Position numbers and translations under genes: made by a program
Notes under the pieces: model-generated
The model's input: the letters and a program-made list of their open reading frames with translations, nothing else
Database searches by the model: none
What the model was told of the DNA's origin: nothing
DNA from: Bdellovibrio sp. BCCA
GTDB lineage: Bacteria; Bdellovibrionota; Bdellovibrionia; Bdellovibrionales; Bdellovibrionaceae
Assembly (NCBI RefSeq): GCF_037996825.1
Contig: NZ_JBBNAC010000001.1
Coordinates: forward strand, 868,001 to 932,000
Direction of reading: 5' to 3'
DNA: 64,000 nucleotides
Shown: positions 60,187-64,000 of the stretch, in pieces
How positions within the stretch are numbered: position 1 is the first letter of the stretch
Layout: every line of letters begins with the position of its first letter

Positions 60187-60615
60187 CTAGTCATCAAGAT
60201 AAGCTTTGAGTTCTTTTAAGTGATACTTCCAACCAATAGTGAAGTCCTTGATTGCCTGCGCGCGCTTTGCCTCGGGTAATGTGTTCCATCCTTCGTGAAC
60301 GACAGTCAGAACTCTTTGTGATTTGTCGTCTTGAATGCGAAACGTGCAGCGAGTTTCCGCGTCCTTGACCCAGTCTTTTTCTTTCCAGGTAAAGGTGATT
60401 TCTTGTTTTGCTTTCACCGTCAAAACTTTTCCAGAAGCCAGTTGAGCTTTGCCGCTGTCATCTTCCCAAGCTTCGCGGAATTTTCCTCCGACTTTAGGTT
60501 CAAGAACAACGTCTTCACTCCACCAGTTTTCAAGTTCATCGGTGTCAGTGAGAGCACTCCAAATTTCCGCCGCTGTTGCGTGAATCTTGATGGATTCTTC
60601 GATGATGTCTTTCAT
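60187..60615 (-). CDS. SRPBCC / AHSA1-type protein
   Basis: A 142-residue START-like domain protein. The opening IEESIKIHATAAEIWSALTDTDELENWWSED and later EWEDDSG/VLTVVHEGW-type strands match the activator-of-Hsp90-homologue (AHSA1) branch of SRPBCC, which binds hydrophobic ligands. No catalytic role is known. GAGGACAAC is the ribosome site. It starts 10 bases after the DUF3750 gene, so they form an operon. Confidence 0.85.
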   Translation of the reverse strand: MKDIIEESIKIHATAAEIWSALTDTDELENWWSEDVVLEPKVGGKFREAWEDDSGKAQLASGKVLTVKAKQEITFTWKEKDWVKDAETRCTFRIQDDKSQRVLTVVHEGWNTLPEAKRAQAIKDFTIGWKYHLKELKAYLDD

Positions 60616-60625
60616 GTTGTCCTCG

Positions 60626-61348
60626 TTAAAACGCTTTGTCTTTCATGCCCACGCGACCGATCAAGGGAAGTTTTAAAGCCGGTCTTAAAAAATCGATGCC
60701 GAAGTTAAGCCCCAAAAGGTTGACCTCAACACCTTCATTTAATCCCAACGTAAAACCCAGAAGGCCCCACAAGGACACTTGCACACCTGTGCCGGATTCA
60801 CTCCATCCTACAAGATCGCCTTGATTAATCCAATCTTTCCCAATGGCGTTGGACGGAAGCTCGACTTTTAATTCATCCACATTGCGAATAATGTGCGAAA
60901 CAAAAGTGTTGCTGTTAGGCCCTGGGTAAGCGCGATAGACATTCTTGTAAGCATAATTTTTTGCGAGCTTATCAATTTGCGGGATCGCTTTTTCAGCGGC
61001 TTCTCCGCGCAGGTCTTCAAGCAACTCCGGCTTGGCGCCATACCAGTAGCGATCTGGAATATCGTGCTGAATAACGACAGCTTCAAGGCCGCGGTTCACG
61101 CGCCAGCCAATCACGTGATAGGTTGTGTACTCGGTAGCGTTTTTTTCTTTGGTAGCAATCCATGAGTGCACGGCGAAGTACCCACGCCAAGCAAACGTCC
61201 TTGCAGCGTAAACCTGCACCACGGCTTCTTTTTCCTTGTGAGAATCTGGAGCGAGGCCCGCACTGTCGCGCGAAGCCGTACGCCAATCTTGTGCGGAAGC
61301 CGAGGTCACATTGAGAAGGGAAGCGAGAAGAATCGAGAAAAGTTTCAT
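60626..61348 (-). CDS. Exported DUF3750 family protein
   Basis: A 240-residue protein with a short signal peptide (KLFSILLASLLNVTSASA). The core EAVVQVYAARTFAWRGYFAVHSWIATK and NTFVSHIIRNVDELKVELPSNAIGKDW is the DUF3750 pattern, seen widely but without known function; a His and a Cys-like role in a papain-like fold is possible but not shown. A perfect TATAAT lies seven bases before its ATG with no Shine-Dalgarno, so its message may be leaderless. First gene of a pair with the AHSA1-like gene. Confidence 0.85.
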   Translation of the reverse strand: MKLFSILLASLLNVTSASAQDWRTASRDSAGLAPDSHKEKEAVVQVYAARTFAWRGYFAVHSWIATKEKNATEYTTYHVIGWRVNRGLEAVVIQHDIPDRYWYGAKPELLEDLRGEAAEKAIPQIDKLAKNYAYKNVYRAYPGPNSNTFVSHIIRNVDELKVELPSNAIGKDWINQGDLVGWSESGTGVQVSLWGLLGFTLGLNEGVEVNLLGLNFGIDFLRPALKLPLIGRVGMKDKAF

Positions 61349-61354
61349 GGGACT

Positions 61355-61360
61355 ATTATA
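61355..61360 (-). promoter_or_regulatory. Consensus -10 box at a likely leaderless start
   Basis: On the minus strand TATAAT at 61360-61355 is followed, after six bases, by the ATG at 61348. Transcription would begin about at the ATG. No ribosome site is present. The -35 region shows no good match. Confidence 0.45.
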
Positions 61361-61413
61361 GACTGGGAGGACATCATTTTTGTGAAAAAAATGATGAGAT
61401 TTTCTTAAAAAGG

Positions 61414-61444
61414 AAAACCCCGACTTTTTAGATCGGGGTTTTGA
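61414..61444 (-). terminator. Terminator of the outer-membrane operon
   Basis: AAAACCCCGA/TCGGGGTTTT is a perfect ten-base stem with a nine-base loop, 21 bases past the stop of the 61465 gene. On the minus strand TTTTCC and TTTTT follow. A second hairpin, ATCATTTTT/AAAAATGAT, lies at 61373-61395. Confidence 0.8.
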
Positions 61445-61464
61445 AAATTCACCGTAAAGGAAAA

Positions 61465-62376
61465 TTAGTGAGCTTTACGAAGGACGAAATTGCCTTCAAA
61501 GCCTTTGATATTGGTTCTCCAAGAACCTTTGTATTCGTCACCAATCAAAGTTCCCTCAAACGTTGCTTGGTACGGAGAATTGTTCGGGTTGTAGCGAGGC
61601 TTTCCCGTCAAAGTCAAAGTCGCTGGAGTCAACTCTGGTTGGTAAACCGCAGTTAACGTCAAAGAGACTGTTTCACCTGGATCGTCATCACGTTTGAATT
61701 CTCCGATCAACAGGGGAACCGCGCCATCCTTGATAACTTGCAAAGTGATTTTAAAACCGAATTTGGCTTTGCCATCGACAACGTTGTTACCGGCATAAGT
61801 GCCAGAGATGCTTTCGTACTGGCGACGAAGTCTTTCGTAGTATTCGTTTTGCTCGTTATTGCCCGGCACATTGTTTTCAGTGGAAGACAATGTCAGGTTC
61901 AAAGCACCGATCACACCGGATACAGACTTTACTTGGCCGACAATTTGTTGTCCGCGAATTTGCGCATTGATCGTGTGAATGTCGTCAGGACCCAAATTGC
62001 TTTCGCCCGCAGTTCCCACCACGGAGTTTGTGAAGATCAACTGAGAGCTTTGCGGGATGTAACGGATTTTGAAGTTGTAGCCAGGCCCTACGGGGTTGAG
62101 TTTTTTGTAGTTTCCGCGCAAAACCAAACGGTAGATGTCTTCGCCGTCAGAGTTTTTGCCGATAGGCTCAGACAATGTAAAAAGACGAAGCTCTACGTCT
62201 TGTTGTGAGCTTGGAGTCGTCAATTTTCCGCCGTAAGTTCCAACCACTTTTTCAAAATTGTTGGATTGCTCCTGAAGGTCCGCAGCCTCTTTCGAGTTGT
62301 TTTTTGATTTGTCTTTATCAAATGCGCAAGCCGCTAAGCTTAGAATCGCAACTGAAAGGATTAATTTTTTCAACAT
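61465..62376 (-). CDS. Lipoprotein, unknown
   Basis: A 303-residue lipoprotein. The leader KKLILSVAILSLAAC has a good lipobox; the mature start is CAFDKDKSKNN, similar in form to two other lipoproteins in the window. After a short acidic linker come two similar beta-rich segments, each opening with 'GTYGGKL/GTYAGNN' and ending with a 'G-x-Y-K-G-S-W/GQIVGQVKS'-type strand, suggesting two copies of a lipocalin-like or immunoglobulin-like fold. It starts 11 bases after the TolC gene and is probably its partner. Confidence 0.72.
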   Translation of the reverse strand: MLKKLILSVAILSLAACAFDKDKSKNNSKEAADLQEQSNNFEKVVGTYGGKLTTPSSQQDVELRLFTLSEPIGKNSDGEDIYRLVLRGNYKKLNPVGPGYNFKIRYIPQSSQLIFTNSVVGTAGESNLGPDDIHTINAQIRGQQIVGQVKSVSGVIGALNLTLSSTENNVPGNNEQNEYYERLRRQYESISGTYAGNNVVDGKAKFGFKITLQVIKDGAVPLLIGEFKRDDDPGETVSLTLTAVYQPELTPATLTLTGKPRYNPNNSPYQATFEGTLIGDEYKGSWRTNIKGFEGNFVLRKAH

Positions 62377-62387
62377 ACGTGCCCCTC

Positions 62388-63869
62388 TTATTTATTATAT
62401 TCAGAAGACGCAGAGTCATCTGGAATCAATTCGTCTCTGGCTGCAGCCCACTCATTCAATGCGATGGCATAGTTACCCACTGCTTGACTGTACTGAACCT
62501 CAGAGTCGAAGAAATTATTCATTGCAGTGATTAACACAGAAATATCCGTACGGCCTTGATTGTAAGAGCGGTTGAGCTCTTGCGAAGCCTTTTCACGGAA
62601 GCCTTTCTGTTTCTCAGTGCTCAAAGCAATCGCATAAGCTGCCTGAACCTTGCGCTGTGCTTGGGCTTCTGAGTTTTGTGCTTCAGAAAGTTCACGGGTC
62701 AAACGAGTTTGCTCCAGATCTTTCGTAAGCTTTCTATTGATAACAGTTTCATTTTGAATGTCGGAGCCAAAGTTGTAAGCGAACTTAAGACCCGCGTAAT
62801 ATTTTGGATGAGTTCCTGAAGCGAGTTCAGAATAGGAATTTTCCGCCGATTCATCCGCGCCTGAAGTATAAACCTTGCCGACGAAATTCAAAGTCGGGTA
62901 GCTTAGTGATTGAGCGGCATCCAAAGACTCTTGAGCCGCTTCGACTTTGAGTTTTTGCGAACGGATCGAGCGAAGATCTTCCACTTTCTTTTCAACCAAT
63001 TTTGGAACTGGCGGAATGTCTTTAGGAACTTCGAACTTGATTTCAGTTCCTGGCTCCAATGCCAGAAGTGTCAGAAGATTTTCTAAGTTTGCAAGATAGT
63101 CTGTTGAAGCCGTTTTTACTTTCTGTTCGCGAGTTTCAAACTCTGCTTGAACTTGCGGCAGATCGCCTGGGTTGGAGTAGCCCAAAGACGTTTTTCTTTT
63201 TACTGCATCAACAAGCTTTTTATAACGGTCGCGAGAGTTCACGGCTTCTTTGAAGTTTTCTTGTGAAACATAAGTGTTCCAGAACTGACGGATCGCCTCA
63301 AGCACGACGTCTTCAAGTTCATTCGCACGAGCGATGTTGTTTGCCTGGTATGTCAGCTCCGCTGCGTTCACAACGCCACGGTCAGCAATACCAAAAAAAT
63401 TGCCTAACAAAGACTGCTCTAAAGTTAAACCGGCAAGATCAGCTGTTTGTTCTGGGATCGGAGGGTTTGAAGTAATGCCTTCTGCTTCCGCTTTTTGAGA
63501 AAGACGGCTGAGTTCTAAACCTAAAACCGTTCCAGTTGTGAAAGGCTTTTTCAGACTCGCCGTAGTTTTATAGCGTTCGTACTTTACGTCGGCTGCCTGG
63601 TTTGAGTTGGAAAGAAGACCCACGGTTTTGTCGTATTCGAAACCTGTTTCTACCAAAAGTTGCCAATCATAAGCTGACAACGTTTTCACAGGTTCCAGAC
63701 GGAACTGTTGGTACTTCAAATTCACTTCCATTGTTTTAGGTCCCTGTTTCAAAACAAGTTCCGCAACAGATTTTTGATTCAAAGTAATTTCTTTCGGAGC
63801 GGGAGCTTTTTGGGCCCAAGCTCCTTGCATTGCTGTCGTACTAAGAAGAGCTAGAAATAGTTTTACCAT
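62388..63869 (-). CDS. TolC-family outer membrane efflux protein
   Basis: A 493-residue protein. The signal peptide is VKLFLALLSTTAMQGAWA. The long helical hairpin domains of the TolC fold are visible as amphipathic heptads, for example ELTYQANNIARANELEDVVLEAIRQFWNTYVSQENFKEA and the second copy near EAQAQRKVQAAYAIALSTEKQKGFREKASQELNRSYNQGRTDI, where RTDIS is the family signature. It exports drugs, proteins or metabolites with an inner-membrane partner, not seen in this window. Its ATG overlaps the upstream stop by seven bases. Confidence 0.88.
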   Translation of the reverse strand: MVKLFLALLSTTAMQGAWAQKAPAPKEITLNQKSVAELVLKQGPKTMEVNLKYQQFRLEPVKTLSAYDWQLLVETGFEYDKTVGLLSNSNQAADVKYERYKTTASLKKPFTTGTVLGLELSRLSQKAEAEGITSNPPIPEQTADLAGLTLEQSLLGNFFGIADRGVVNAAELTYQANNIARANELEDVVLEAIRQFWNTYVSQENFKEAVNSRDRYKKLVDAVKRKTSLGYSNPGDLPQVQAEFETREQKVKTASTDYLANLENLLTLLALEPGTEIKFEVPKDIPPVPKLVEKKVEDLRSIRSQKLKVEAAQESLDAAQSLSYPTLNFVGKVYTSGADESAENSYSELASGTHPKYYAGLKFAYNFGSDIQNETVINRKLTKDLEQTRLTRELSEAQNSEAQAQRKVQAAYAIALSTEKQKGFREKASQELNRSYNQGRTDISVLITAMNNFFDSEVQYSQAVGNYAIALNEWAAARDELIPDDSASSEYNK

Positions 63870-64000
63870 GTTACTTTTGTTCCTAATTCAAAGTTGTCTT
63901 TTTGCAGAGCAATCTCGCTGCTGTCGTTGAGATTTCTTTGAGACCATTCTGTGAAAAGAGACCATTTATTAGAGATCGCAAAATCAAGACCGTATCCCAT
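63863..64000 (-). CDS. Partial CDS, C-terminus of an outer-membrane beta-barrel protein
   Basis: The last 45 residues of a minus-strand gene that begins beyond the right edge. It ends with YGLDFAISNKWSLFTEWSQ and a final strand NFELGTKVTW, alternating hydrophobic residues with an aromatic last residue, the export and assembly signal of outer-membrane barrels. Its stop overlaps the TolC-family start, so the two are translationally coupled. The family of the barrel cannot be told. Confidence 0.7.
   Translation of the reverse strand: MGYGLDFAISNKWSLFTEWSQRNLNDSSEIALQKDNFELGTKVTW

Noticed and set aside
1-64000. CRISPR array, tRNA or rRNA genes, prophage or biosynthetic gene cluster
   Set aside because: No regular spaced repeats, cloverleaf with CCA end, rRNA-like stretch, phage structural genes or synthase modules were seen.

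Overview
The window reads as a stretch of ordinary chromosome from a predatory bacterium of the Bdellovibrio group (Bdellovibrionota, formerly Deltaproteobacteria). That is inferred from several things: a moderate G+C, very dense short-spaced genes, many exported proteins and lipoproteins of no recognised family, a mitochondrial-type elongation factor G, and a set of secreted peptidoglycan-acting enzymes and proteases. No sequence search was possible, so genus is likely and species is open. I see no rRNA, tRNA, CRISPR array, prophage, transposase or biosynthetic gene cluster.

Layout. 1-1710: end of an unknown gene, a small membrane protein, then ribosomal proteins bS18 (minus) and bL28-uL24 (plus). 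1880-7424: plus-strand run with a nitrilase-family amidase, ETF-quinone oxidoreductase, an RlmL-type rRNA methylase and a Mut7-C/zinc-ribbon protein. 7479-8902: lpxD and a membrane protein on the minus strand. 9027-12328: a histone-H1-like tailed protein, infA, tex and a 31-residue basic peptide. 13444-16172: the tldD-pmbA protease pair. 16204-19519: minus-strand exported proteins and lipoproteins, one built of repeated Gly/Ser/Leu units. 19832-26625: a HAD phosphatase, topA, an unusual HAD-like protein and the tail-specific protease prc. 26699-32309: a JmjC-type oxygenase, an RlmI-type methylase, chorismate mutase and a large U32 protein. 32442-38489: an M4 metalloprotease, the E1 alpha/beta pair of a branched-chain-type 2-oxoacid dehydrogenase with a methyltransferase, a trypsin-like lipoprotein and an App1-type phosphatase.

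38516-45075: exported unknowns, a CNNM-cutA-pyrE operon, a dienelactone hydrolase and a YqjD/YqjE-like membrane pair. 45176-48254: a LysR regulator divergent from a DUF898 protein and an M48 protease. 48334-48528: a 195-base imperfect palindrome with a branched interior. 48612-50720: fusA, alone. 50884-54086: recQ, a PQQ-type sugar dehydrogenase and aat. 54264-58305: L,D-transpeptidase, polysaccharide deacetylase and a serine-protease lipoprotein. 58330-end: an ABC-F ATPase, small minus-strand genes, and an outer-membrane operon (beta-barrel protein, TolC-family protein, lipoprotein).

How they fit together. Much of the window is translation and RNA housekeeping: S18, L28, L24, IF-1, EF-G, Aat, Tex, three candidate rRNA or ribosome modifying enzymes and an ABC-F protein. 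The rest is mostly envelope and export: lipid A, proteases, lipoproteins, TolC and peptidoglycan enzymes. The most unusual points are the EF-G type, the short L24 outside its normal operon, the 31-residue peptide, the 195-base palindrome, and the transpeptidase-deacetylase-protease neighbourhood, which may serve predation or self-wall remodelling.
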